NCBI RefSeq assembly: GCF_026535915.1
Contig: NZ_JAFNPF010000001.1
Coordinates: forward strand, 1,674,001-1,738,000
Reading direction: 5' to 3'
DNA from: Snodgrassella sp945267035
GTDB lineage: Bacteria; Pseudomonadota; Gammaproteobacteria; Burkholderiales; Neisseriaceae
DNA: 64,000 bases
Position numbers and translations under genes: made by a program. Under the pieces are notes generated by a model. The model was given only the letters and a program-made list of their open reading frames with translations, was not told the origin of the DNA and made no database searches. This document shows, in pieces, positions 37,132 to 46,277 of the stretch; position 1 is the stretch's first letter, and each line of letters starts with the position of its first letter.

Positions 37132-37553
37132 TGGAAAATTAAAATAGTCTATTGTTAGCTAAGTGCTTAACTTTGTATCATAGTATAGATTAATCAATCT
37201 TGATGAGGTGATGATTATATAGAATAGACCCATGGCTACCATAGATTGAACAAGGAGCAAATTTCCTTCTCTAACTCAGTTTACCCACTTATTTCAAGAG
37301 TGATCATTGATTATAGTCTTTTATTAGTTAGCAGAAAATGGATGAAATATATTCTATAGTATATTTTGCTAAAACTTAGAGTGGTGAGAAAAAACTTTAA
37401 ATATACGTTCAGCAACTATTTGTTGTGAAACTGATCGTTCTATTATTTGGCTTAATTTCGTTTTTTTATAAATCATATTGTCGAGTCAAAAATGTTATCA
37501 CTGTCAAAATTGACTAGAGGCCCAAAACGCTGATATACATTTCGCCATTTTTA
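37132..37553. other. Intergenic, nothing recognised
   Basis: About 420 AT-rich bases between two minus-strand genes. No hairpin with T-run, repeat or coding relic was assigned. Confidence 0.4.
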
Positions 37554-38576
37554 TTAATAGCCTAATATTTCAATCCACTGTTTTAATTCGCGCTCGTTAA
37601 TTTTGTTATAGCCAACCAATTTAAGCACAAATAATATCTCACTGTTGTTTCCATTAAATTCCAAATCTAGTTTTATAGGCTCTATATCAAGAAACACGAA
37701 TTTATCAATTCCCTCAGGTTTACTAGTAGGATCACTTTGGATGATTTTGCTGGTTAAAGCGATCATAGCAAATTGTCTATTGTGACCACCATTGATTAAA
37801 AAATTTTGATATTCATGATACGTTTTATTAACGACATATTGGTAAACATACCAGGGCTCACCCATCTCATCCATCACTTCTTTAATATTATTTGCCATAA
37901 ATAGATAGGTAGCATTTAAATCAGTATCTGTTAATCCTAATTTCTGCCCCACTCCTTTTGGCGTTAATTTCGACCACTTGGCAAACGAATCATCAATAAT
38001 TAAAATTTCTAAATTATATTTATCGATTTTATCTTGCAGCTGCTCTAGATCTATAGATTTTTGATCATTTTGGCTATATTGAGATTGACTTAAAATAGTA
38101 AAATACTTTTGTGGAGCCAAGCGATTTTGGCAACGCTTTTTGGTTTTAGCAATTAAATCACTTTTGCTAAATTCAATATTTTGTTGCTCAAAAATTTCTT
38201 TGCGCAGAGCTGAGTCAAGAGCTTGATAGGTTTGCAGATCAAAAGGAAATGCAGACAGTTTAGATTGAGTCTGCACAGTTTTTTGCATCAATTTTTCACT
38301 GTATTTTTTTGCTTTGGCCTCTGTTTTTTGCCCTATTTTATTCAGTCGCCAATTATCAACAGACCGTGAAGCGAATTCTCCAAGTTGTTGACATTCCGTA
38401 GCAATGATTGCCTCGAACTGCTCAATAGATAATTTTTTGTACTGTTTAATAGTCTCAATATCAACTGAAAAAGTGTTAGTTTGATCAGGATTAGATGAAT
38501 GAGTTGAATTCTTAGCGGGCAAAATAGCAGGAAATAAGCACAATAGCATTAAAAACAATTGATTCTTTTTCTTCAT
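37554..38576 (-). CDS. Exported protein of unknown function
   Basis: The 340-residue protein is read from the ATG at 38576, which gives a signal peptide (MKKKNQLFLMLLCLFPAILPA); an upstream ATG adds 18 residues before it and was rejected. The mature part is rich in Gln, Lys and Ser in its first half, with helical stretches (EKLMQKTVQTQSKL), and has a more structured second half (IDDSFAKWSKLTPKG.., then MDEMGEPWYVYQYVVNKTYHEY). Two Cys pairs are possible. No family is recognised. Confidence 0.7.
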   Translation of the reverse strand: MKKKNQLFLMLLCLFPAILPAKNSTHSSNPDQTNTFSVDIETIKQYKKLSIEQFEAIIATECQQLGEFASRSVDNWRLNKIGQKTEAKAKKYSEKLMQKTVQTQSKLSAFPFDLQTYQALDSALRKEIFEQQNIEFSKSDLIAKTKKRCQNRLAPQKYFTILSQSQYSQNDQKSIDLEQLQDKIDKYNLEILIIDDSFAKWSKLTPKGVGQKLGLTDTDLNATYLFMANNIKEVMDEMGEPWYVYQYVVNKTYHEYQNFLINGGHNRQFAMIALTSKIIQSDPTSKPEGIDKFVFLDIEPIKLDLEFNGNNSEILFVLKLVGYNKINERELKQWIEILGY

Positions 38577-38912
38577 GTCATCGAAGTCCAAATTAAGGCA
38601 ACATTTGATGTCTGGCTGCTCTTTGAGCAATCATAGCGTTGATATAAAGTTGGGGTAAAACTGTTTTCACCCAACTTAATCAATAGTAACATTAAGGGTA
38701 TCCAATGTCATTTTTTTATTGCTATACCCTATGCCCATTAATTCATGGACGAAACTATTGCAAAGATTTAAGCTTAAGGCTTAGGTTTTGTCGTACACCA
38801 CTACCCAGTGGCAATATATAAACGTAAATATTCTGTGGCAAAATAATTTTTCTCAGAAAATCGCAGTAGTATAAATTAGCATGAAGCGGTATAGCTGCTA
38901 TTTTCTATCCAT
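38577..38912. other. Intergenic, nothing recognised
   Basis: About 335 bases upstream of the exported-protein gene and downstream of ada. No terminator with a clear T-run was found. Confidence 0.4.
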
Positions 38913-39989
38913 CTACACGCCATCGCCGCAATCAACAACATGTGATTTTTCGTGCTCAATTAGCCAGCGCTTACGCTCCAGTCCGCCTCCATAACCAGTC
39001 AGATCACCATTACTGCCAATGACTCGATGACAAGGAATGATAATCGACACGCGATTACAACCGTTGGCACTGGCCACTGCTCTCACCGCCAGCGGTCGAT
39101 GAATACTGTGTGCTTGCTGTTTATAAGTGGTGAGCTGACCATAAGGTATTTGGGTTAAACACGCCCAGACTGCTTGTTGAAACTCTGTACCAGGGGTATG
39201 CAGTTGGACGGTAAAATGGTATCTGGTTCCTTGAAAATATTCTTGCAATTCTCTTTTGGTCTGACGAATATGCTCATTTTCTCCAAAAATAATTGGCATC
39301 TTTAGACGATTTTGCAGATCGCGAAATGCGGTTTCCAACATTCGGCGGTCTACAAATTCAAGTAAACATACACCCTTTGCTGTAGCACAGATAAACATCG
39401 GTCCCAACGGCGTGGTTAAACGATTGATCAACATGATGTCGTTGTGTGAATGTTGTGAAGGTGAATTGTTGAGAATCTGTTTATACATATAAGAAAAGCC
39501 ACTTAGGGATTCATAGCCGGAATCGTAAGCGGTATTGACGACATTTTTGCCGGATTTTAATTCCTGATAGGCCTGATTTATACGATACATTCTTTGAAAT
39601 GTTTGAAATGTGATGCCGTAATGCTTTTTAAACCAGCGCCGAATCGTTTCCGGACTGATCTGCTGAGCACTCAATATGCTGTCAGAGATTTTTTGTTTGG
39701 GATTTTGCCTGATTAGTTCAATTGCCCTACGCACTTCTTGTGGTGCCTCAGCAGCATTTTCTGTTGGCCGGCAGATTTTACAGGGTCGATAGCCTGCCTG
39801 TAATGCTGCTTTAAATGTGGAAAAAAATTCGACATGTTCGAATTTCGGTTTGCGGGCTCGACAAGTGGCTATACAGAATATTGAAGTAGTCGTAACCCCA
39901 GCATAGAATATACCAACATAATGTTGATCTTTGGCTAATAAAGCTTGATAAAAGGTCTCGATTTGTTGTGCATCGGTAATCTTTGTCAT
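38913..39989 (-). CDS. ada: Bifunctional DNA-methylation repair protein and regulator Ada
   Basis: The 358-residue protein has all Ada parts. The N-terminal zinc domain has Cys39, Cys43, Cys70 and Cys73 with the exact E. coli spacing, so it can take methyl groups from phosphotriesters. An AraC-type helix-turn-helix region spans about 85-175 (ETIRRWFKKHYGITFQTFQRM..). The C-terminal methyltransferase has IIPCHRVIG with the acceptor Cys320, plus ANGCNRVSI and GYGGGLERKRWL. It repairs O6-methylguanine and is expected to activate its own promoter once methylated. alkB and alkA are not adjacent. Confidence 0.95.
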   Translation of the reverse strand: MTKITDAQQIETFYQALLAKDQHYVGIFYAGVTTTSIFCIATCRARKPKFEHVEFFSTFKAALQAGYRPCKICRPTENAAEAPQEVRRAIELIRQNPKQKISDSILSAQQISPETIRRWFKKHYGITFQTFQRMYRINQAYQELKSGKNVVNTAYDSGYESLSGFSYMYKQILNNSPSQHSHNDIMLINRLTTPLGPMFICATAKGVCLLEFVDRRMLETAFRDLQNRLKMPIIFGENEHIRQTKRELQEYFQGTRYHFTVQLHTPGTEFQQAVWACLTQIPYGQLTTYKQQAHSIHRPLAVRAVASANGCNRVSIIIPCHRVIGSNGDLTGYGGGLERKRWLIEHEKSHVVDCGDGV

Positions 39990-40365
39990 GTAATTGTCTC
40001 TTAGTTCATTAGGTCATTTATTTATATTGCAGGCTTTTTTGTCTGTTATGCGGTATCTCTGCGCTCACAACCGTCAGTCTTGATTGATTCATTCATGCTG
40101 ACAGACCAGAAATAGACTATGGGAAACTATAAAAACTAAGCCGAAAAAGAACAACCGAAAATTTGACAAGTATTTTTTTCTCTAGGTTTTATTAAGATTT
40201 TTTTGCATTGTCACCATCATTTGCTGTTAATGACTCAAGCTGCATGACTTACCTTTATTGACTTAAACCAAGATAAGATCTCAATCTCATTAAAATTTGT
40301 TCGCCTTTCGCGTAAACAAAAAGTAAACTACGGTGTTTTAATTATTTAATAATCTGTGCCAAATC
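39990..40365. other. Divergent promoter region ada/kynU
   Basis: About 375 AT-rich bases between divergent genes. An Ada box could lie here but none was identified with confidence. No other feature is seen. Confidence 0.4.
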
Positions 40366-41613
40366 ATGATTACATTTGAACAATGTCAGCAATGGGATGC
40401 TGAAGACGAGCTGGCTAATTTAAAAAGCCAGTTTGATTTACCACAAGGGGTCATCTATCTGGATGGTAATTCTCTCGGAGCCAAACCGATTAAGGCTATG
40501 GACTGTGCCCAGCAGGTGATCAATCAACAATGGGGCACTGATCTGATCAATAGCTGGAATAAAGCTGGCTGGTGGGATTTACCGGTTAGATTAGGGAATA
40601 AAATCGGCCAATTGGTGGGTGCACGTGAAAATGAAACGGTGGTTACTGATACCACCAGTATGAATCTGTTTAAAGTTTTGGCTACCGCCATCGGGATTCA
40701 GCAGCAACACCCAACGCGCAAAACCATTATTGCTGAACGGGATTCTTTTCCGACTGATCTATATATGATTGAAGGCTTTATGGCATTGATTAATCAAGGC
40801 TATAAATTACAGTTAATTGATCAGCCAGAGGATTTGCCACAATATTTAGATGAACAAACTGCAGTGGTGGTGTTGTCACATGTGAATTATCGTACAGGCT
40901 ATTTGCATGATATGGCTGCCGTGAATCAGCAAGCACATGCCCAAGGTGCGCTAATCATCTGGGATCTGTGCCATTCGATTGGCGCTGTGCCGATCGATTT
41001 AAACGGCAGCAATAGTGATTTTGCTATTGGCTGTACATATAAATATCTCAACGGCGGACCGGGTTCGCCGGCGATGCTGTGGGTACACAGTCGCTATCAA
41101 ACCGCATTTAATCAGCCATTGTCTGGCTGGTGGGGACATGCCAAGCCTTTTGCTATGGACGTCAGCTACACTCCTGCCGACAATGTCCGACGCTACTTAT
41201 GTGGCACTCAGCCGATTGTCTCTATGAGTCTGGTGGAATGTGGGGTAGACATTTTCCTGCAAACCGACATGCAGGCTCTGCGACAGAAATCTTTGCGACT
41301 AACTGATGTGCTGATTCAGCTGCTTGAACAGGAGTGTGCGGGTTATGATTTAACCCTGATCACGCCTCGTGAACATCTTCATCGTGGCAGTCACATCAGT
41401 GTGCGACATCCGCATGGTTATGCCATCGTGCAAGCATTGATCGCCCGTGGGGTGATTGGTGACTATCGTGAACCAGAAGTTATTCGGCTTGGAGTAACGC
41501 CTTTATATCTGAGCTTTTGTGATATCTGGCAAGCGGTACAACATCTTAAGCAAGTCTTGGTGTCGCAAGAATGGGCGCAGCCACAATTTCAAACTCGCAG
41601 ACAAGTGACCTGA
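40366..41613 (+). CDS. kynU: Kynureninase
   Basis: The 415-residue PLP enzyme cleaves kynurenine to anthranilate and alanine. The N-terminal IYLDGNSLGAKP, the LINSWNKAGWWDLP stretch, WDLCHSIGAVPIDL and the PLP-lysine segment GCTYKYLNGGPGSPA (Lys226) are all typical, as are GWWGH and the C-terminal RGVIGDYREP. kynA (tryptophan dioxygenase) and kynB (formamidase), usually in one operon with kynU, are not adjacent. It is followed by a hairpin at 41637-41658. Confidence 0.95.
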   Translation: MITFEQCQQWDAEDELANLKSQFDLPQGVIYLDGNSLGAKPIKAMDCAQQVINQQWGTDLINSWNKAGWWDLPVRLGNKIGQLVGARENETVVTDTTSMNLFKVLATAIGIQQQHPTRKTIIAERDSFPTDLYMIEGFMALINQGYKLQLIDQPEDLPQYLDEQTAVVVLSHVNYRTGYLHDMAAVNQQAHAQGALIIWDLCHSIGAVPIDLNGSNSDFAIGCTYKYLNGGPGSPAMLWVHSRYQTAFNQPLSGWWGHAKPFAMDVSYTPADNVRRYLCGTQPIVSMSLVECGVDIFLQTDMQALRQKSLRLTDVLIQLLEQECAGYDLTLITPREHLHRGSHISVRHPHGYAIVQALIARGVIGDYREPEVIRLGVTPLYLSFCDIWQAVQHLKQVLVSQEWAQPQFQTRRQVT

Positions 41614-41636
41614 TGCAAGTTTGGTTAAACATCTTC

Positions 41637-41658
41637 AGCCAGCCACCTACGGCTGGCT
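41637..41658 (+). terminator. Probable terminator of kynU
   Basis: A perfect 8-bp GC-rich stem (41637-41644 and 41651-41658), loop ACCTAC, followed by AATTTG. It lies 23 bases after the kynU stop. The T-run is poor. Confidence 0.6.
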
Positions 41659-42312
41659 AATTTGTAGGCGTAGCATGACGCTTGATATACAGCATTTAGT
41701 TGGTTTGGGTTAATTTGCACACCTTTTGCTTAACACGCGCATTGATTTTGGTGCATCTCGTCGCTGTCGGTAGAGCGATAAGATTTTAATTTAACTTTAA
41801 ACTTCCTCTACCCACAGTCGTCATCATGTTTTCATGATGACTGAGCACAATACTGGTTAAGTAGGTCTTTATGGGTCCACATGATCAGGTTAGGTTTAAT
41901 TTAATCTATATGCTAAGAGTTAAAATCTTTTGTGTTTAAATTCCGCTGCTTCCCCCTGTTTTTTAACATACCTTGGGGTATTCATATTTTTTAAACGAAA
42001 AGGGTTTATGGGTAATATTGATAGTTGGTGTACCACAGGTGAATGTTCACTTAAGTGATCAAAGATTTGATGACTTTGCGCTGTTATCAATTGTATTTAA
42101 TTTAAAGACGATGTGTGTTTTTCTTGTCACCTGTTTATCTGAGATTAAGTTCAGACCAGTCTCGTATACAATACTGAACCTATAGCCGGCAGATGCTGGC
42201 TAAAAGCATTTTTGATTCAAATTAATATAGGTAATACGTTTTATCTATAATATAGATGGATATCGTCCTTATAAACTTTATATTGGCTTTTTGGTGCATG
42301 GATAAACACCGT
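41659..42312. other. Intergenic stretch with a second hairpin
   Basis: About 650 bases. A perfect 9-bp stem with a TTTT loop is at 41820-41841, without a clear T-run. A 70-codon open frame at 41973-42185 has no ribosome site or familiar sequence and was not called. The rest holds nothing recognised. Confidence 0.4.
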
Positions 42313-42591
42313 TTATCTGCAAGTATGTCGCTGCAACGGGGTCACACCATGATTCTTTTTCTGCAATGCTTTCCATAAATCATAATTGACCTGCATGTTC
42401 AGCCAGAATTGCGGTGTGGTGTTCAATAAAATAGATAATCGTACCGCCATTTCCGCACTAATTCCTGCTTTACCATTAATGATGCGTGATAAAGTGACCC
42501 TTGTTATCCCTAAATGTTTTGCCGCTTCGCTAATATTTGTTTCGCCTAGATACTGTTTAAGTATTACACCAGCATGACAAGGATTATGCAT
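42313..42591 (-). CDS. higA: HigA-type antitoxin
   Basis: The 92-residue protein is an XRE-family helix-turn-helix antitoxin of the HigA/VapI group: HAGVILKQYLGETNISEAAKHLGITRVTLSRIINGKAGI is the DNA-binding part, and the LNTTPQFWLNMQVNYDLWKA tail is typical of HigA. The start at 42591 has GGAG 7 bases upstream; a longer frame exists but lies inside higB. It overlaps the toxin gene by 8 bases, with the toxin first, the order usual in HigBA. Confidence 0.93.
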   Translation of the reverse strand: MHNPCHAGVILKQYLGETNISEAAKHLGITRVTLSRIINGKAGISAEMAVRLSILLNTTPQFWLNMQVNYDLWKALQKKNHGVTPLQRHTCR

Positions 42592-42880
42592 ATTTATTCT
42601 CCATGTTATAGTTTTGATAATCGACGATTTCCACTTCATCTTCATCAAATTCAAAGATCAAGCGCCAACTGCCATTAATAATCACAGCCCAACGATCTTT
42701 CTGATTACCTTTGATAACATGCAGCCGCCAGAATGGTGCTTCTAAATCGATAGGCTTTTTTGCTGCACTTAACGCAGTCAGTACTACTCTTAATTCTGTG
42801 CTATGAGAATTGGGTATGCATGCTTTGCTTCCAGTTCGATAATATTGTTCAAGTCCTTTATGTTTAAAGCTTTTAATCAT
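42584..42880 (-). CDS. higB: HigB-type toxin
   Basis: The 98-residue RelE-fold ribosome-dependent mRNA interferase has the HigB pattern: MIKSFKHKGLEQYYRTGSK, then ELRVVLTALSAAKKPIDLEAPFWRLHVIKGNQKDRWAVIINGSWRLIFEF given here in parts (AKKPIDL, RLHVIKG, GSWRLIFEF). HigB cleaves translated mRNA and is neutralised by HigA. The pair stabilises DNA segments or acts in stress or phage defence. The RLH and SWRL residues that shape the active site are present, so the toxin may be functional. Confidence 0.93.
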   Translation of the reverse strand: MIKSFKHKGLEQYYRTGSKACIPNSHSTELRVVLTALSAAKKPIDLEAPFWRLHVIKGNQKDRWAVIINGSWRLIFEFDEDEVEIVDYQNYNMENKYA

Positions 42881-42895
42881 GGATTAACTCCCCTA

Positions 42896-42934
42896 TGTAT
42901 AGACGCACTATACAAAATTACTAATTAAAATCAA
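42896..42934 (-). promoter_or_regulatory. higBA promoter with overlapping operator palindrome
   Basis: A perfect 7-bp inverted repeat, TGTATAG - ACGCA - CTATACA (42896-42914), overlaps the -10 hexamer TATAGT (42912-42907 on minus). A -35-like TTGATT (42934-42929) lies 16 bases upstream. The arrangement is that of an autorepressed toxin-antitoxin promoter, with HigA expected to bind the palindrome. Confidence 0.7.
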
Positions 42935-43826
42935 TGATTAATGTTTTTAAATTATACCTTTTCTTAACTAAACTGGCTATATCTGAACATAATTTAAAAT
43001 ATAATAATTTGCTTTGAAAAATGATTTTGCCATAGTCAATTTGGATTAATTTTAAAAAATGCTTTAGTGCAATAATGACGTATGACTATTTAGTTCAGCA
43101 TTTGATCTGCTTGTGACTAAATCATTTTTTTCTCATTGATTTATGGGCAGTTGCTGGCAAATTGAGTTGTGTAAAATTGGCTTTGGGGTTATCCGGGCAC
43201 TGTGGCTGCCAATTTGATGGTTCGTGATGATTAAGGTGATTCTCCAGCTGTTTTGAGCAGAGATGTAGTGATAGAAGCTTAAACTCACTTTTGCACTCTG
43301 GTTTTTATTCTTTATGACTCGCTGATCACTATTTTTGTAGTGAACCTCTCCTTTGAATCATTATTGAAGTATTCTGCTTTACAGCTATGGGTTGGATAAG
43401 GGTATATTCCTGCCAGAAGAAGAACAAAATTAGATAGCCAGTTAATGAGTTAATAGGCTTTATCTACTGAGCCCAATTTTGAATTTTAGCTGTTTAGATA
43501 AGTTATCAATTTTTTTGGCTGCGGTTTAGCCGTTATCGCAAGGTAGATTAAGTTAGCACCACTGCGATGTAGGATTGAAAAGAAGATGAATACTGGGTGG
43601 GATGCGCGCTTTGTCACGGATCATTTAACTCAATCATCAGGACATATTTAAACTTGATGCATATCATATTTAAATAATGCATCCTTAAAAAATTAGCGTT
43701 GTTAATATAATTTCATCGTGACCTGCTATTATAATATACAAATTGTGATTTTTATTTGCAAAATATGCAGCTTTAACGAGAAAAGGTAAATATTTCTCTT
43801 TGTCAGTGCATATTTAAAGGGAAACA
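42935..43826. other. Long intergenic stretch, nothing recognised
   Basis: About 890 AT-rich bases between higBA and the amino-acid permease. No coding relic could be assigned. The permease promoter must lie in the right end; AAAGGG before its ATG is a good ribosome site. Confidence 0.4.
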
Positions 43827-45221
43827 ATGGGTAATTTTGACAAGATCCAGTCACGTGAAGCAGGTTTACATAAGAAACTTTCTGCCAAGCAGATGAGTAT
43901 GATTGCGATTGGCGGAGCAATTGGAACAGGATTATTTTTAGGCAGTAAATTCGCTATTGGTTTTGCCGGTCCGGCAGTGATTATTAGTTATGCTTTGGGA
44001 GGATTAATTGCGCTGACTTTAATGGGATGCTTGGCTGAAATGACGGTTCAGCACCCTACTTCAGGCTCTTTTGGAGCTTATGCTGAATTTTATCTGCATC
44101 CTTTGGCCGGTTTTCTGGTTCGCTACAGTTACTGGTCGTGTATTGTGCTGGCGGTTGGCACTGAGGTTACTGCGATTGCAGAATACATGAAGTTTTGGTT
44201 TCCACAGATAAGCTCATGGATATGGATAGGCTTATTTTCTTTTAGTCTGATCGCGGTGAATGCCTACAGTGTTAAGGCCTTTGGTTCAGTGGAATACTGG
44301 TTTTCGACGATTAAAATTTTTGCCATACTGGTTTTTGTTATTCTTGGCATTGGTGTTTTATTCACTTATGGCAGTATCGGAAAAATAGAACAGCACTTAT
44401 TTGATCAGGGTGGTTTCGCCCCACATGGATTTTCCGGTATCTGGACTGGGGTGATTATCTCGATTTTTAGCTATCTGGGCATTGAGATGATTGCGATTGC
44501 CGCCGGTGAAGCCACCAAGCCGGAACAAGCAGTTAAAACAGCCTTCAAAGGAACTTTGGCACGACTGTTTATTTTTTATTTGCTGGCTTTAAGTCTGATT
44601 GTGATGTTGGTGCCATGGCAGGAACTGATCAAAGAAAACAGTACCAGTCCGTTTGTGACGGTGATGCAAATTGTCGGTATCCCTTTTGCCGACAGTATTC
44701 TGAATTTTATTGTGATCGTGGCTGCTCTGTCTTCGATGAACAGCATGCTTTATATTGCCACGCGTATGATGTTCAGTTTGTCTCGAGCTGGTGAAGCACC
44801 ACAAATTTTAGGCAAAGTACGCAGCAATGGTGTGCCACTGAATGCACTCACTTTATCTTCTGCTGGGATTGCTGTGGCAGCAATGGTGTATATTTTTAAT
44901 CCAGAAACAGCGTTTCCGGTCATGATTGCATTATCCATGTTTGGTGCTTTAATCAGTTGGGGAACGGTATTTTTGTCACACTTGAGTTTTCGTCAGCACA
45001 TGCAGCGCAAAGGAGAGCAAATTAAATTTAAGGTACCTGGTTATCCGTTTGTTACTTTAGCTGGGCTGTTTGCGATCATTAGTATTCTGATTACCACATG
45101 GTTTACGCCTATTTTCCATGCCACGTTGGTTTTTGGTCTACCCTTTTTGGTTTTTCTAACGCTGATGTATTTTTTGCATCGCTATATGCAAAATAAATTG
45201 AATAATCGTCAGTATAAATAG
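43827..45221 (+). CDS. Amino-acid permease of the AAT/APC family
   Basis: The 464-residue protein has 12 membrane segments and the family signature near the start: KKLSAKQMSMIAIGGAIGTGLFLGS, quoted here as MIAIGGAIGTGLFLGS, followed by AGPAVIISYALGG and TSGSFGAYAEFYL. These are shared by AroP, ProY, GabP and CycA of the AAT family, which import amino acids with protons. The exact substrate is not predictable; GabP would fit with gabD 13 kb away, but this is only a possibility. No neighbour clarifies it. Confidence 0.88.
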   Translation: MGNFDKIQSREAGLHKKLSAKQMSMIAIGGAIGTGLFLGSKFAIGFAGPAVIISYALGGLIALTLMGCLAEMTVQHPTSGSFGAYAEFYLHPLAGFLVRYSYWSCIVLAVGTEVTAIAEYMKFWFPQISSWIWIGLFSFSLIAVNAYSVKAFGSVEYWFSTIKIFAILVFVILGIGVLFTYGSIGKIEQHLFDQGGFAPHGFSGIWTGVIISIFSYLGIEMIAIAAGEATKPEQAVKTAFKGTLARLFIFYLLALSLIVMLVPWQELIKENSTSPFVTVMQIVGIPFADSILNFIVIVAALSSMNSMLYIATRMMFSLSRAGEAPQILGKVRSNGVPLNALTLSSAGIAVAAMVYIFNPETAFPVMIALSMFGALISWGTVFLSHLSFRQHMQRKGEQIKFKVPGYPFVTLAGLFAIISILITTWFTPIFHATLVFGLPFLVFLTLMYFLHRYMQNKLNNRQYK

Positions 45222-45368
45222 AATGTTATAGATTTTCTTAAAGGTTTAGGGTAAGTGATTAAACCTGATGGTTCAATTGTTGCAGCTACAAAAGCTATTT
45301 TGATAAAAAATTTCTGATGGCTCAAACAATATTTGAATTACAACTTACCCTAAAATAATATCTGAAAA

Positions 45369-45863
45369 ATGAAATTTGATTTAATCATTGAAGAACCATT
45401 AACGAAACTAACTGACTTTAAGTTTGAGTTATATGATAAAGATTCCTTAACCGAGGCACTTTCTATCATTGAAGATGCTATTTATGAAACTCATAAAATA
45501 AAGTTTTATTTTAATTCCCTTGGTGAAGTATGGAACGTTACTGTATTTGGTGATCTCTCTATTTTTCTGCAACAATTAGCTGATATCTTAAAGGTCACAA
45601 AAGGGATTAAAAAACAGCATATCTTAGATTTTTACGAAGTAGGAACTGATAGAAAATTACTTTTAATTCATGATAAAAACATAGTTGAAATTAAAAACAT
45701 TTTAACTACTGATTGGAAATCTTCTATACCCGCCGAAACACAAGATGATTTAGACAATCAAATATTATTGTTTGTTGATAAATTGAAAGGTATTGTAGAA
45801 ATAATATGCCCAGAATTGAATCAAATAGCGATAATAAAAAAATGGTACCAATTATTTCAATAA
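45369..45863 (+). CDS. Hypothetical protein
   Basis: The 164-residue soluble, acidic protein has no signal peptide or membrane segment. It has an alternating strand/helix pattern (MKFDLIIEEPLTKLTD..., VWNVTVFGDLSIFLQQL) with Lys/Ile-rich helices and ends with IIKKWYQLFQ. The size and isolation among accessory genes would fit an orphan immunity protein, but no family is recognised and no function is assigned. It is AT-rich compared with neighbours. Confidence 0.65.
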   Translation: MKFDLIIEEPLTKLTDFKFELYDKDSLTEALSIIEDAIYETHKIKFYFNSLGEVWNVTVFGDLSIFLQQLADILKVTKGIKKQHILDFYEVGTDRKLLLIHDKNIVEIKNILTTDWKSSIPAETQDDLDNQILLFVDKLKGIVEIICPELNQIAIIKKWYQLFQ

Positions 45864-46234
45864 AATGAAACGCGAATTGTAAAACTAAACAAGACAAATG
45901 GGGGCGATTAAAAACGAGGAGGAAAAGCAGGTCCCGCCTCACAAGAGGTTAGTGTCCTTCCTGGGAAATGATGCCGCAGTATATCGGCTGCTGGTTGATT
46001 GCTCGTTTTTTTCCTTCAGTCAAAACAGAGTGGCAATTTAGAAGAAGTAATCTGTCTGTCAATTTATTATGGTTGCCTGATTGACATTGAAATGGCATAC
46101 ACATTGAAATACGCCACAGCTCTTGCCTATACCCTATTCTGTTTTTTCAGATATTTAATTGCTGCGGTGATGAATTAGTTGGCAGTTTAATCGTTGCTGT
46201 TTTGCAGCACTGCATGCACAAATCATTAAATAAA
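45864..46234. other. Intergenic between converging genes
   Basis: About 370 bases between the hypothetical gene and the htpG terminator. Nothing recognised. Confidence 0.4.
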
Positions 46235-46258
46235 AACTGCCCGTCTAGACGGGCAGTT
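46235..46258 (-). terminator. Intrinsic terminator of htpG
   Basis: A perfect 24-base palindrome (AACTGCCCGTCT and its complement) is followed on the minus strand by TTTTTA. It lies 19 bases after the htpG stop. Confidence 0.9.
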
Positions 46259-46277
46259 GGTTTCATTCGCTAAAGAA

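Noticed and set aside
41973..42185. 70-codon plus-strand open frame
   Set aside because: No ribosome site and no recognisable sequence; the composition fits AT-rich noise.
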